A stretch of 64,000 nt of DNA from SB11 sp035906255 (GCA_035906255.1 JAMIFM010000021.1:62001-126000), one strand, 5' to 3'; positions 17,469-27,506 are shown, counted from the first letter of the stretch. A program made the numbers and translations. Notes: generated from the sequence alone by a model not told the origin.

Positions 17469-20400
17469 TCAGAAGTTTAACGATACCCCTAACCTTATCC
17501 TGCGGGGCATTGTGTAAAAACCGGGGTTTTGTAATGCCGTATTGTACAAATCAACAAACGATTGGGCATTTACAGCACTTTCAACGGCCTTGCGTCCTTG
17601 TTCTGAACTCAACCAGCCGTCAGTTTCGGACGAGCCTGTATAAGGATGTATGGCGCGTATGTTTTTAAGGTTGATAAAATTATTTACCCATAGCGTAAAC
17701 CTAAGTTCCCCTGCTTTTTGTTTTCCGTCTTTGCTCCGGCCGAATATTACAGGCACTGTTTTAAATACACTAAGGTCGTTTTGCAGTTGCCAAGGCAAGC
17801 GGGCACCAAAGGGTGTGCCTTTGATGGGCGAACGATTGGCGGCACCGCTTTGCGCATTGGCAGTAGGTTGTTGGTTGGCGGTGTAGGGCAAACCTGAGAA
17901 CGCGTTCAGGTTCAGCACTACTCCCATGTTTTCAAATACCTTCACCCCCTTTATTCTAAGCCCGTTGTACTTATCGCCGCGGCGGGTATAGTAGCTTATG
18001 TTGAACTTAATATTGTTACGAACATCAAAGCTAAGAGGGAAAAGTGTGCGCAGGTTAGGTTGCCCCACTGCAACCAGTGCCTGCTGAGAGCCTGCTGATG
18101 AGCCTGTGCCATCGGCAAACTGTAACGTGTAGGAAGCGTCCATTTCTATCCGCTCATTCTTACGCAAAATGTATTGGGCGGAAAAGCTCTTGATAGTTGA
18201 AAAATCTATGTTAGCAAACGAGGTATAGCTTACAGGGTAAGCATAGTTGTATTTATACAATTGTATCAGGTTGCGCTGTTCGCGATATGCAGCGGTAAGT
18301 GCCAATGCAGAGTTTACCGATAATTTCACCCTAAAGCCTAACTCGTAGTTGGTGCTGCGCTGGGGTTTCAAATCGGGGTTGCCTATAATATCGGTTGAGT
18401 TGAATGGCAGGAAGTAATACTGCGCAATGGTTGCAAAGTTATTGGTGGGTCGTTGCGCCATAACATCGTAACTGGCAAAAAAGCGGGCTACATCTGATAC
18501 AGGGAAGTCAAAATATAAACGGGGAAGCAGTTGCACTTGAGGTTTGTAATCGGTAAAAGCATTCACCCCTACCTTGTTTTGGCTTGCATTGCTAAGATAG
18601 GGCTGTATGGTACTGCCTTTTGATTGTTCGGCAATTGCAGCCGGGTCGTTTATTTGCAACCCTTGTGCATTGTACCATGTATTACCATTTCGGTAGCCTG
18701 TTATACGGGTTGGGTTGCGGGCATCATCTACATATACAGTATAATCGCTACCAATCGACTCAGGATGTTTTACATCACTACCACCCAGTGTGCTTACTTC
18801 GGCTACTGTTTTTGCGTCATATAACAAAAACGGGTCTTTCAGTACAGGCATATTATTATCAAACCGTTCTGCACGAAGCCCAACGCGCATGGTGAAACCT
18901 TTAAATTGTATCCTGTCTTGCACAAATGCAGCAGCGTAGGTAGGCATATATGCACCAACAGGGCGATTAAGCACGTCGTCAGTAAAGGCATTTATACTTT
19001 TTGAGCCTTTGGCTTTATTACCCATGTAATCGTATCCGTAATAGCTTACATACCCGTTGCCATTGTTTAACAGCTCATCGGCACTAAACATTGAAAGTTT
19101 AAAATCGGCAGGATTGTATGAATTAATGTCAATAAAAGAGTTTTCTGTAATGGGTTTGCCGTAATTGTCTAGTGCGCCTTGTGCTATTAGTGCTTCCCTG
19201 ATGCGCTTATCAAAAGTTGATTGTGAGGCTGACTGGCGATAACCGTATTTAACAGTGTCCTTAAACACTCCGTTTTGGTCAAACACCAACTGGGGGTTAT
19301 CAGTATCTAATACCAAACCGTTATTGGCCAATTGTCCCATTAGCGTCCAAAGGCCGTTGGCTTCAACACTCCAACTGCGCTGAAAACGCTGTTCATAATA
19401 CATACCGAAACGCAACTCGTGGTTTTTGGTGCTTATTTGCCCTGTAGCGTTAATACCCACTTGCTCGCTCTGGCTTTTACCATAGCCTGTTACTCCCAGC
19501 CCTATATTGTTCCACATATTTGAATATACCCCTATCGGGTTTTGCCCGTTTACCAAACCGGCACCGCTGCTCCGTATCGAAGTGAGTGAGTTTATATTTT
19601 CTTGTCCCAACAAATCATAATACAAGCTGGTATAATTAGAGCGTAAAGGATTGTGTGTTTCACTGCGGTCAAAAGTTACCAATGTGTCAATGGGGCGGTC
19701 ACCCGTTTGGCGGTAGTAGTTTTTAAGATAATACTTTTGTCCGTTCACCTCAAACGTATCCGGTTTTTGGTTTTCGGTATGCGTTACCTGCTCATAAGCA
19801 GGGGCACTGTATGTTCTGAAACGGCCGATGTGCCCGTAATCAAACAGGTTGTTGCCGTGTTCAGGGTCTTGGGTCACCGACCACGCTCCCTGATAATCCA
19901 CACGTACATTGTAAAAAGCGTTAGTTATCCAGCCGTTTTCTTTTGTTTTTAATATGTGGTTGAAGTTTACATAGGTGAGCAGGTTGTGGTTAACCGTTTG
20001 CGAATTGTTACCGGGATTAAACAAGTTGTTTGCAAAGTTGTAGTTGATATAGTTGCCGTAATCGTATTTGGCACCCAGCAACACTTGTATGTTTTCATTG
20101 GGCACAAAATTCAGTTCTCCTAATAATGAAGTGGTTTGTGAAGGGGTATTGGGATTGGCACTTATTTTTTCTAAATCTTTTCGGGTGATAAATTCAGCAG
20201 CAGGTACAAACCCGTTGCCTTTGGGTGATGGCCGAAGGGGTGCTTCTTCCAACTCTTTGAGTTTATCTTCTTTTAAACGCCATACGCCCATTGCTGATGG
20301 CGACCTATCGGCTTGGTATTGGTAGTTGCCTGATAGCAAATACCCCAGCTTTACTTTGGCACTATCTCGCCCTTTATTTTCAACAATCAAAGGCCCCATA

Positions 20401-21143
20401 AAAAAGGCTTCGGCGTAGTTATTATGGTATTTATCAAACAGGCTGGAGCTAATGGCCTCTACTGAACGGCGGGTAAACAAGCCGGGGCGTGGTGTATTAA
20501 TACTGATAGCTCCGCTTAAAAGATCGCCATACTCGGCTGAAAATCCACCTAATAATATCGACATATCTGCTGCTGCTGCGGCGGGAAATCCTGATAAACT
20601 TCCTCCGTTTATCCATACCCCGTTCCATAAAATGCGGTGCGAACCTCCCCTGTTACCTCCAATTATAAGCCCTCCTCCATCCAACGAGAATACTCCGGGG
20701 TTAAGATTCGCTAATCTGTTTATGTCGTTTCTTACAGGTGACTCAGTAGGTTTAGGAATTTTAGATGAAATTTCAAAATCGGGAATTAATGATTGCACGT
20801 AACCCGTAACGACTGCCCCCCCAACTTCAACTACCTCAAAATCATGCTCTATTGGGGTCGGCCTATCTGCATCTATAATAACGTCTTTAATTATCTTTTC
20901 CCTGCCCACGCTGTTAATTCTTACATCGTATTTCCCAACGTTCAGGGGTTTAAAAATTACCTGCCCTTTTTCATCAGTGCTTAAGGTTTTAATAAAGCTC
21001 CCGTCTCTAAACAAAGAAACGTTAGCAAATTCTATGGGTTCCTTTTCGTCGGTTACAGTTACCCTCAACTCACCCGTTGTGGTTTGGGCTTGTAACACTA
21101 CCGGCAGGGCAAAGCAAAGCCATAGGTAAATTATCCTTCTCAT
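17469..21143 (-). CDS. TonB-dependent receptor with carboxypeptidase-like regulatory domain (second of two)
   Basis: This 1224-residue receptor has a signal peptide, a regulatory domain at about 20-105 (GELRVTVTDEKEPIEFANV), a plug (YGDLLSGAISINTPRPG) and a barrel ending RLGVSLNF. It aligns along its whole length with the receptor just downstream, with similar residue order and shared blocks such as SPSAMGVWRLKEDKLKELE, so the pair arose by tandem duplication. It has no cargo or PorV-like partner of its own. It is separated from its paralogue by 264 bases and likely has its own promoter. Substrate unknown. Confidence 0.93.
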   Translation of the reverse strand: MRRIIYLWLCFALPVVLQAQTTTGELRVTVTDEKEPIEFANVSLFRDGSFIKTLSTDEKGQVIFKPLNVGKYDVRINSVGREKIIKDVIIDADRPTPIEHDFEVVEVGGAVVTGYVQSLIPDFEISSKIPKPTESPVRNDINRLANLNPGVFSLDGGGLIIGGNRGGSHRILWNGVWINGGSLSGFPAAAAADMSILLGGFSAEYGDLLSGAISINTPRPGLFTRRSVEAISSSLFDKYHNNYAEAFFMGPLIVENKGRDSAKVKLGYLLSGNYQYQADRSPSAMGVWRLKEDKLKELEEAPLRPSPKGNGFVPAAEFITRKDLEKISANPNTPSQTTSLLGELNFVPNENIQVLLGAKYDYGNYINYNFANNLFNPGNNSQTVNHNLLTYVNFNHILKTKENGWITNAFYNVRVDYQGAWSVTQDPEHGNNLFDYGHIGRFRTYSAPAYEQVTHTENQKPDTFEVNGQKYYLKNYYRQTGDRPIDTLVTFDRSETHNPLRSNYTSLYYDLLGQENINSLTSIRSSGAGLVNGQNPIGVYSNMWNNIGLGVTGYGKSQSEQVGINATGQISTKNHELRFGMYYEQRFQRSWSVEANGLWTLMGQLANNGLVLDTDNPQLVFDQNGVFKDTVKYGYRQSASQSTFDKRIREALIAQGALDNYGKPITENSFIDINSYNPADFKLSMFSADELLNNGNGYVSYYGYDYMGNKAKGSKSINAFTDDVLNRPVGAYMPTYAAAFVQDRIQFKGFTMRVGLRAERFDNNMPVLKDPFLLYDAKTVAEVSTLGGSDVKHPESIGSDYTVYVDDARNPTRITGYRNGNTWYNAQGLQINDPAAIAEQSKGSTIQPYLSNASQNKVGVNAFTDYKPQVQLLPRLYFDFPVSDVARFFASYDVMAQRPTNNFATIAQYYFLPFNSTDIIGNPDLKPQRSTNYELGFRVKLSVNSALALTAAYREQRNLIQLYKYNYAYPVSYTSFANIDFSTIKSFSAQYILRKNERIEMDASYTLQFADGTGSSAGSQQALVAVGQPNLRTLFPLSFDVRNNIKFNISYYTRRGDKYNGLRIKGVKVFENMGVVLNLNAFSGLPYTANQQPTANAQSGAANRSPIKGTPFGARLPWQLQNDLSVFKTVPVIFGRSKDGKQKAGELRFTLWVNNFINLKNIRAIHPYTGSSETDGWLSSEQGRKAVESAVNAQSFVDLYNTALQNPGFYTMPRRIRLGVSLNF

Positions 21144-21229
21144 AGGTTGTTTTTTAAAAGTGAATAAATTTTTACCTGCATCTACTGATGCAAAGGGTTT
21201 GCCGGCCGGCGGTTGTTTTTTGATTTCGT

Positions 21230-22168
21230 TTAGCCCAGTTGTTTTATTTTCTCTACTAAGCTCACCGAAATCTTGTAATAGGATTCATGAGTCCAGCCAC
21301 CTGTGTGACTTGTAATTAAAACGTTAGGGTAGGCCAGCAGGTTGGAAAGTTGCTGACGTTCGTCGAAAGTATATTCAGATAGGCTTTCGTTTTCCAGTAC
21401 ATCCAGCGCACACCCCCGTAGTTTATGGCTTTGCAACGCTGAAAGCACATCAGGAGTATGCATTATTTTACCTCTTGATAGGTTTAAGAAAAATATATTC
21501 TTCTTAAAATTATTTAGATAATCCGTTGTGATAAGATGGCGGGTTTCATCGGTTAGCGGTAAATGCACACTAAGCACATCTGCACGGTTAAACAGGTCAT
21601 CCATAGTGCATTCTTCCACCAAATCAGTGCCGTAGCCTGTTTTGTATTTATCATACGCGATGATTTTACACCCGAAGCCGGCCAGTTTTTTTGCAAAAGC
21701 ACTGCCTGTGTGGCCGTATCCAACCACACCCACCGTCAGGTACGATAGTTCGTACCCGCGATTGCCTTCCCGTTCCCACTCAAAATTGTTTACCTCTATA
21801 TATGATTTGTGGATGTTTGCCAACATACTAAGCAGCATCCCTACGGCTTGCTCGCCTACGGCATCACAATTAGCCTCAGGAGTGTTAAAACAACTGATTC
21901 CTTTATCTTCACAATATTCTAAGTCAATAATTTCAAGCCCCGACCCTGCCCTGCCTATAAACTCCAGCTTATGGGCTTCTTGCAATACCTCACGGTCAAT
22001 CTTTGTTTTTGAGCGTACTACCAGCCCTTCATAATTACCTATGCTGTTTATTATCTCAGCCCTTGATATATACGGACGGTAATCTACCTCATAGCCCAAC
22101 GCAGGCAAATGCTCGTTAAGATACGGGTGTACATCGTCAATTATTAATACCGTCCCTTTTGGTTGCAT
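21230..22168 (-). CDS. D-2-hydroxyacid dehydrogenase (phosphoglycerate dehydrogenase-like)
   Basis: A 312-residue cytoplasmic NAD-dependent enzyme. The Rossmann motif is VGVVGYGHTGSAFAKKL (residues about 146-162), followed by the acidic residue of AYDKYK. The catalytic arginine sits in NLSRGKI and the catalytic histidine in SHTGGWTHES. Sequence style is nearest to SerA-type 3-phosphoglycerate dehydrogenases, but it lacks the C-terminal ACT domain of long SerA forms; substrate is therefore left open. It starts three bases after the murI stop and is the last gene of the long envelope run. Confidence 0.85.
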   Translation of the reverse strand: MQPKGTVLIIDDVHPYLNEHLPALGYEVDYRPYISRAEIINSIGNYEGLVVRSKTKIDREVLQEAHKLEFIGRAGSGLEIIDLEYCEDKGISCFNTPEANCDAVGEQAVGMLLSMLANIHKSYIEVNNFEWEREGNRGYELSYLTVGVVGYGHTGSAFAKKLAGFGCKIIAYDKYKTGYGTDLVEECTMDDLFNRADVLSVHLPLTDETRHLITTDYLNNFKKNIFFLNLSRGKIMHTPDVLSALQSHKLRGCALDVLENESLSEYTFDERQQLSNLLAYPNVLITSHTGGWTHESYYKISVSLVEKIKQLG

Positions 22169-22171
22169 GGG

Positions 22172-22990
22172 TTATTGCCAAAGCGGATAATACTCAAGTT
22201 TTATTTTTTCTTCGAAGAAGATACGAGCCGTACTCTCAAATGCTGTTGTATAGTCTGATACAAAAAACTTATACTCAGCAGCTCCCGATGGGTTCAACAG
22301 TTTTTTATCGCCCAATATCTTTTTCACCTGTTGCGCAACAACGCTGGCCGAATCAATAATGGGCATATTTTTTTTGTGCTTTTGATAGTATTTTTCTACC
22401 TGCCCTTGTATCAGCGGGTAATGGGTGCAACCCAATACCAGCGCATCAATACCTGCCAGCGGTTTCTTTTCTAAATAACTGTTGATGATGGTTTGGCTGA
22501 TGTTATTGTTAAAATACCCTTCTTCTATCATAGGAGCCAATAGCGGGGTAGCCAACTCGGCGGTTGCTAATAACGGAGCCGTTTTCTTAATTTTTTTTGA
22601 GTAAGCACGCGTGCTTACGGTGCGTTTAGTAGCTATAATACCAACTTTTCCTTGTTTTACGGTTTGCGAAACGTGCAAAGCCACAGGGTCTATCACGTTT
22701 ACTAATAAATCTTTATCGGGAAACATTGGCAGCAACGCCTGATAACCGGTTGCCGATGCAGTATTACAAGCTATCACCACCATTTTACAATTGTGTGAGA
22801 GCAGGAACGATGCAATTTTGCGAGAGTAATGTTTGATGGATTCTGCTGACTTATCGCCGTAGGGTAAGTGGGCAGTATCGCCAAAATAAATAAAGCTCTC
22901 GTGGGGCATCAGTTTGGCAATGGCGCGCGCCACCGTAAGGCCGCCAATACCTGAATCGAATATGCCTATGGGTTGTTTTTTTGCTTCCAC
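22172..22990 (-). CDS. murI: glutamate racemase
   Basis: MurI makes D-glutamate for peptidoglycan. The product (272 residues from GTG at 22990) has the family's opening GIFDSGIGGLTVARAI, the first catalytic cysteine in VIACNTASATG and the second in LVLGCTHYPL, with YFGDTAHLPYGDKS between. A longer reading from TTG at 23029 exists, but that codon lies in the terminator hairpin of the preceding skp-like gene; the GTG start gives the usual family length. No good ATG is available, so the start remains uncertain. It follows bamA and two Skp genes, consistent with envelope growth. Confidence 0.93.
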   Translation of the reverse strand: MEAKKQPIGIFDSGIGGLTVARAIAKLMPHESFIYFGDTAHLPYGDKSAESIKHYSRKIASFLLSHNCKMVVIACNTASATGYQALLPMFPDKDLLVNVIDPVALHVSQTVKQGKVGIIATKRTVSTRAYSKKIKKTAPLLATAELATPLLAPMIEEGYFNNNISQTIINSYLEKKPLAGIDALVLGCTHYPLIQGQVEKYYQKHKKNMPIIDSASVVAQQVKKILGDKKLLNPSGAAEYKFFVSDYTTAFESTARIFFEEKIKLEYYPLWQ

Positions 22991-23007
22991 TGGTTTTGGT
23001 ATATCGA

Positions 23008-23042
23008 ATATATGCAAAAAGTCCCTCAAATGAGGGACTTTT
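23008..23042 (-). terminator. terminator or attenuator between skp-like gene and murI
   Basis: GTCCCTCA / TGAGGGAC with flanking AAAA / TTTT makes a 12-bp inverted repeat (23017-23042) followed on the minus strand by TTTTTGC. It lies after the skp-like stop and within bases that a longer murI reading would use. It should reduce read-through into murI. Confidence 0.75.
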
Positions 23043-23070
23043 CGTTATGTTTTCCTTGAATTAAAGATAC

Positions 23071-23601
23071 TTATTTAAGACCCAATTTCTTTTTCACATC
23101 AGCCATCAGGTTATCTGAAGGTTGTGAGTAAAGAATACCGCCTGCGCTGGCATCTAATACGTAGGTGTACCCTTTTTCTTTTGCCACTTCTTCAATTGCT
23201 TTACGCACTTTGGCGATAATAGGCTCATAGGCTGCCTGACGCTTAACTGCTACCGCGTTTTTAGCATCTTGGTCAAGCTTATTAAACTTTTGGCTACCTT
23301 CTTGGTAGTCGTCAACCAAAAGCTGAAAGAAAGGGTCATTTGTAGGCTCTTTACCGCCATTAGCATTTACTTTATTCATAATGCTATCATACATTGTTTT
23401 AAGCTCAGCCTCTTTTTTGGCAAGCAAACCTTCCCACTTGGTCACCTCTACTTGTATAGCAGTGTCGGCTTTTTTAGCTTCAGGCATCAACAATACCAAT
23501 GAGTCGGCATGAATGTGAGCTATTTTAGATTGTGCATTTGCCGTGATTGCGCAAATCATCAAACCAAATACTAAGGCAAGAGTTTTAATACTGTTCTTCA
23601 T
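23071..23601 (-). CDS. OmpH/Skp family periplasmic chaperone (first)
   Basis: Skp-type chaperones hold unfolded outer-membrane proteins in the periplasm and pass them to BamA. The 177-residue product has a signal peptide (MKNSIKTLALV... ending ANAQ), the N-terminal segment KIAHIHADSLVLLMPEAKKAD, a charged alpha-helical coiled coil and the returning strand region GYTYVLDASAGGILYS, which is the family pattern. Start at 23601 places the signal peptide at the N-terminus; an adjacent ATG at 23604 is equally possible. It is the second of two tandem copies downstream of bamA. Confidence 0.88.
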   Translation of the reverse strand: MKNSIKTLALVFGLMICAITANAQSKIAHIHADSLVLLMPEAKKADTAIQVEVTKWEGLLAKKEAELKTMYDSIMNKVNANGGKEPTNDPFFQLLVDDYQEGSQKFNKLDQDAKNAVAVKRQAAYEPIIAKVRKAIEEVAKEKGYTYVLDASAGGILYSQPSDNLMADVKKKLGLK

Positions 23602-23664
23602 CATCGCTATATTTTGTGTCGTTTTTGTTCTATACAATTTAAGGCCGCAAGGTAAACACTTTTT

Positions 23665-24210
23665 TTATTCTTCTTCCGGTGTTTCTCCCTGCCCCTCCCC
23701 TCCGGGGCTTATACCAAGGGCTTCCAGCACTTCGTCGCTGCGGTCGTATTTGGTATTTGTGTACAACATGGTTACCCCGCCCGATTTATCAAAAATAAAA
23801 TCCAGTGCGTTGTCTTTAGCTACCTTTTGTATGGCTTCAAATACTTTATCCTGAATGGGTTTAACCAATTCCTGACGTTTTGTAAACAACTCGCCGTTCA
23901 CGCCAAACTTTGCCACCTGATACTCACGCAACTCTTTGTTTTTAGCTGTGATTTCTTCGTTTCGCTGTTTTATAACATCGTCAGTAAGCAACACACGTTC
24001 AGCCGCCAAGTTTTTCTCAAGTTTGGCTACCTCTTCTTTTTTCTTTTCTATTTCTTTTTCCCACTGTTCCGAAAGAAAATCAAGCTGCTTTTGGGCTGAT
24101 TTGTATTCGGGCATCTGGTTAAGTATGTATTCACTATCTACATAAGCAAACCTTTGGCCAAAAACCGGTAAGGCTATTAAAAATGCTATAACTGATATTA
24201 TCTGCTTCAT
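23665..24210 (-). CDS. OmpH/Skp family periplasmic chaperone (second)
   Basis: A 181-residue secreted chaperone: signal peptide ending PVFGQ, then RFAYVDSEYILNQMPEYKSAQ, a long charged coiled coil (residues about 40-125) and ALDFIFDKSGGVTMLYTN, the family end. The tail is short, acidic and glycine-rich (PGGEGQGETPEEE). It begins 14 bases after bamA, the classic bamA-skp pairing, and is followed 63 bases on by a second skp-like gene. Confidence 0.9.
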   Translation of the reverse strand: MKQIISVIAFLIALPVFGQRFAYVDSEYILNQMPEYKSAQKQLDFLSEQWEKEIEKKKEEVAKLEKNLAAERVLLTDDVIKQRNEEITAKNKELREYQVAKFGVNGELFTKRQELVKPIQDKVFEAIQKVAKDNALDFIFDKSGGVTMLYTNTKYDRSDEVLEALGISPGGEGQGETPEEE

Positions 24211-24224
24211 ATCTTTTATGATAA

Positions 24225-26729
24225 TTATAGTTGCTGACCTATGAAAAAGTGTACTTGTCCTTTGTTTGAACCGGGGGTGTAGGGGTTGTTATCAAACCCG
24301 TAGCCCCAATCTATACCTAACAGGCCGAACATGGGCAGAAATATACGTACACCAACGCCGCCTGAACGTAAAAGGTTGTAAGGGTTATAATCTTTGAAAC
24401 GCGACCAACTGTTACCTGCCTCTAAGAAGCTATGAACATACACTGTGGCCTGCGGGTTTGGAGAAACACGGTAACGAAGTTCCATTGTGAACTTATTGTA
24501 GATGGTTGCTCCGATGTAGTTACCCAAACTACCGTCTTCGTTTACTGAACGCGGGGTGATTGAGTTATCCCTATACCCACGCATTGAAATAAGTTCACGC
24601 CCGTCAAGATTAAAGCCTATCAAACCTGCTCCTCCCACATAAAAACGCTCAAATGGCGAGTTTCCAATATCGCGGTTGTAAAAGCCCATATAGCCTGTGC
24701 GCACCATGGTGGCCAACACAAGGTTTTTGGCAAGTTTGGTATAGTGCATCGCATCAAACTTCCACTTATGGTATTCAATCCACTTAAATTTCTCTTGTGT
24801 AGTAGCTGTTTTATAATCTACTCCTGAGAATTTTGAGAACGGAGGGGTTAACTGGGTAGAGAAGTTAAACTGTGAGCCTGCCTGCGGGAATATATAATCG
24901 TCGGTTGAGTTACGAGACAACAGCAAACGGAAGTTAATGTTGTTTGAACGACCGTCGGCAAATTCAAAAATACCTGTGGTATAGTTGCTTAGGTTGTAGT
25001 GTTGGTAGTTTACCGAATAGTTTACGGTGAACCAATCATCAGGCCAACGCAAACGCTTACCTAAGCCTAAACTTAACCCTGATATTTTTAGTTTTGAGGC
25101 TTTGCCTGAACTGTTAAATTGCTGGATAGAATGGTATGCACTGAATGAAAGCGAGTTGGGGCGTTTACCGCCAAACCAAGGCTCAGTAAATGAAAAGTTA
25201 TACGATTGGTAATACGTACCGTTTGATTGGGCACGCAAACTTAAACGCTGTCCGTCGCCTGAAGGATATGGATCCCAACCGCCTTTTTTGAACATTTTTT
25301 TGGTAGCAAAGTTTGACAGGGTAAGACCTAATGTACCTACCACAAAGCCTTGCCCAAAACCTCCTGAAAGCTCAATTTGGTCGCTTGATTTTTCCTCTAC
25401 TTTATACTCAATATCAACCGTACCTGAGGCAATATTAGGTTTAGGTTGTACGTCCATTTTTTCAGGGTCAAAATAACCCAATGCCACCAATTCTCGTATT
25501 GAACGTTGTATATCGGTACGGCTGAATTTTTGACCGGGTCTGGTACGTATCTCACGCAATATTACATGGTCGCTGGTTTTACTGTTTCCTGTTACGGTAA
25601 CTGAACTAATAGTTGCCTGCGGGCCTTCCTGAATACGTATTTCAAGGTCAATCGAATCGTTTTCAACTTTTACTTCAACAGGCACTACTGAGAAAAACAA
25701 ATACCCGTCGTCCATGTACAATGCTGAAATATCATACCCCCTCGGGTTCATAAACAGCTTGCTTTCAAGTGCTGATTGGTCGTAAACATCCCCGCGCTTA
25801 ATATCCAGCATCTTACCAAGTGTATCACTGGTAAATTTGGTATTACCTGCCCACGAAATATTACGGAAGTAGTATTTGCGGCCTTCGCTAAGGGTTAGCT
25901 GTATGTTGATGGTTTTATCGTTGTGCTGGTAAACGGTATCACTAAGCAATACTGCATCACGATATCCCAAGGTGTTGTAATAAGTTACTATACCCAGTTT
26001 TTCTTCGTTATACGTATCTTCAATAAATTTAGATTTTTTGAAAATTCGCCACCATGCTTTGCGTTTGGTATCGCTAAACAACCTGCGCAATTTTGCAGAT
26101 GAAACGTTTTTATTTCCTACAAAAACAATATCATTAATTTTTATACGGTCGCCCCTGTAAACGGTTAGTTGTAGGTCAACAAAGTTTTTGCGGATAGGGC
26201 TTGGTACTTCTGTAATTTCAACCTTTGCATTAAAATAGCCTTTTTCTCTAAAGTGCTTTAATACTTCGCTGCGGGTACGCTGTACTACGTTTTCAGTAAC
26301 AATTTGGCCGCTTTGTATGCTCAAATCTTCGCGCAGGTTTTTTGCATGGCGTTTTTTAAGCCTGCGTATTTTTATTTCGCTCAGGCGGGGTCTCTCTTCT
26401 AAATAAAAGTCAATAAATACTTTGTTGCCTTCCATCTTTTTAAGACGGACTTGGATGTTTACAAAAAACTTTTGTTTCCAAAGGTTTTCTATCGCCTTGG
26501 TAAGTTCATCTCCCGGCAACGAGATAGTTTGCCCCTCGTAAAGGCCTGTTAACACGGATAATATGCGTTCATCCAAAAACTGAACACCTATAATGCCTAT
26601 ACCACCCACCACCACTTTTTGGGGGCGTTGATAATCCATTGTATAGTATTCTTCGGTTTGTGTAGTATCGCCTTGTGCCCGCAGCAAAGCAGGCAATAAT
26701 AACAGTAGTACTATCCTTAAATATCTCAT
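24225..26729 (-). CDS. bamA: outer-membrane protein assembly factor BamA
   Basis: BamA inserts beta-barrel proteins into the outer membrane. The 834-residue product has a signal peptide, then a series of POTRA domains to about residue 450 (for example PRLSEIKIRRLKK and GDRIKINDIVFVGNKNVSS), and an Omp85 barrel with the conserved lid motif SMRGYRDNSITP, ending HFFIGQQL. Length fits Bacteroidota BamA. Its ATG overlaps the uppS stop by four bases (ATGA), and skp follows. Co-transcription with its own chaperones is likely. Confidence 0.95.
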   Translation of the reverse strand: MRYLRIVLLLLLPALLRAQGDTTQTEEYYTMDYQRPQKVVVGGIGIIGVQFLDERILSVLTGLYEGQTISLPGDELTKAIENLWKQKFFVNIQVRLKKMEGNKVFIDFYLEERPRLSEIKIRRLKKRHAKNLREDLSIQSGQIVTENVVQRTRSEVLKHFREKGYFNAKVEITEVPSPIRKNFVDLQLTVYRGDRIKINDIVFVGNKNVSSAKLRRLFSDTKRKAWWRIFKKSKFIEDTYNEEKLGIVTYYNTLGYRDAVLLSDTVYQHNDKTINIQLTLSEGRKYYFRNISWAGNTKFTSDTLGKMLDIKRGDVYDQSALESKLFMNPRGYDISALYMDDGYLFFSVVPVEVKVENDSIDLEIRIQEGPQATISSVTVTGNSKTSDHVILREIRTRPGQKFSRTDIQRSIRELVALGYFDPEKMDVQPKPNIASGTVDIEYKVEEKSSDQIELSGGFGQGFVVGTLGLTLSNFATKKMFKKGGWDPYPSGDGQRLSLRAQSNGTYYQSYNFSFTEPWFGGKRPNSLSFSAYHSIQQFNSSGKASKLKISGLSLGLGKRLRWPDDWFTVNYSVNYQHYNLSNYTTGIFEFADGRSNNINFRLLLSRNSTDDYIFPQAGSQFNFSTQLTPPFSKFSGVDYKTATTQEKFKWIEYHKWKFDAMHYTKLAKNLVLATMVRTGYMGFYNRDIGNSPFERFYVGGAGLIGFNLDGRELISMRGYRDNSITPRSVNEDGSLGNYIGATIYNKFTMELRYRVSPNPQATVYVHSFLEAGNSWSRFKDYNPYNLLRSGGVGVRIFLPMFGLLGIDWGYGFDNNPYTPGSNKGQVHFFIGQQL

Positions 26730-27472
26730 CCTGCTTTTAACTGGTCGCCTGTTTTTCCAAACCTGCGTTCACGTTTTTGATAATCTATAATTGCTTCGTA
26801 AAGGTCTTCTTTTCTAAAATCAGGCCATAATACAGGCGTGAAATACAGTTCTGAATAGGCAATTTCCCATAACAAAAAGTTGCTTATCCTTTGTTCACCA
26901 CTGGTACGTATTAATAACTCAGGGTGTGGTATCCCCCGTGTTGAAAGATAATTATCAATCAACCCGTCGTTTATGTCACTCAGCTCAATTTTGCCCGCTT
27001 TCACATCGGCGGCAATATTGCGTATGCTGTTTGTTATATCCCACTTGGCACTGTAGCTAAGGGCTAACACCAATTGCATACGTGTATTGCTTTTTGTTTC
27101 GTCAATAGCCGCATTCAATTTTGCCAAACAGTTTTTGGGTAAAGACTGTAAATCTCCGATGGCTGTTAGTCGTATGCTGTTTTTTTGCAACGTGGGGATT
27201 TCTTTTTCAATAGTATCCACTAACAAGTTCATCAAGGCATCAACTTCCTCTTTGGGGCGGCTCCAGTTTTCGGTAGAAAAGGCATACAAGGTAAGGTGTT
27301 TCACTCCTAACTCGGCACAAGCCTCGGTAGTTTCCCTAACAGAAATAACACCGTTGCGGTGTCCGAATATTCTGAACTTGCCTTTTCCTTTTGCCCAACG
27401 TCCATTCCCATCCATAATGATGGCAATGTGCGTAGGCAGTTTATCTTTATTTATATCATGGGCCGAACTCAT
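26726..27472 (-). CDS. uppS: isoprenyl transferase (undecaprenyl diphosphate synthase)
   Basis: UppS makes the C55 lipid carrier for peptidoglycan and surface glycans by cis-condensation of isopentenyl diphosphate. The 248-residue product has the signature HIAIIMDGNGRWAKGKGKFR near the N-terminus, LTLYAFSTENWSRPKEEV, and the C-terminal PELLIRTSGEQRISNFLLWEIAYSELYF that binds substrate and magnesium. ATG at 27472 gives the normal length; one at 27517 would overlap the upstream gene by eleven bases, and longer readings add sequence foreign to the family. Confidence 0.95.
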   Translation of the reverse strand: MSSAHDINKDKLPTHIAIIMDGNGRWAKGKGKFRIFGHRNGVISVRETTEACAELGVKHLTLYAFSTENWSRPKEEVDALMNLLVDTIEKEIPTLQKNSIRLTAIGDLQSLPKNCLAKLNAAIDETKSNTRMQLVLALSYSAKWDITNSIRNIAADVKAGKIELSDINDGLIDNYLSTRGIPHPELLIRTSGEQRISNFLLWEIAYSELYFTPVLWPDFRKEDLYEAIIDYQKRERRFGKTGDQLKAG

Positions 27473-27506
27473 GGGGCTATGCGCATTTTTTTCGAGGGTT
27501 GCAAAG

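Noticed and set aside
13476..21143. SusC/SusD polysaccharide utilisation locus
   Set aside because: No SusD-type gene and no glycoside hydrolase near either receptor.
22172..23029. Frameshift or broken start in murI
   Set aside because: The reading frame is intact with both catalytic cysteines; only the start codon choice is unclear.
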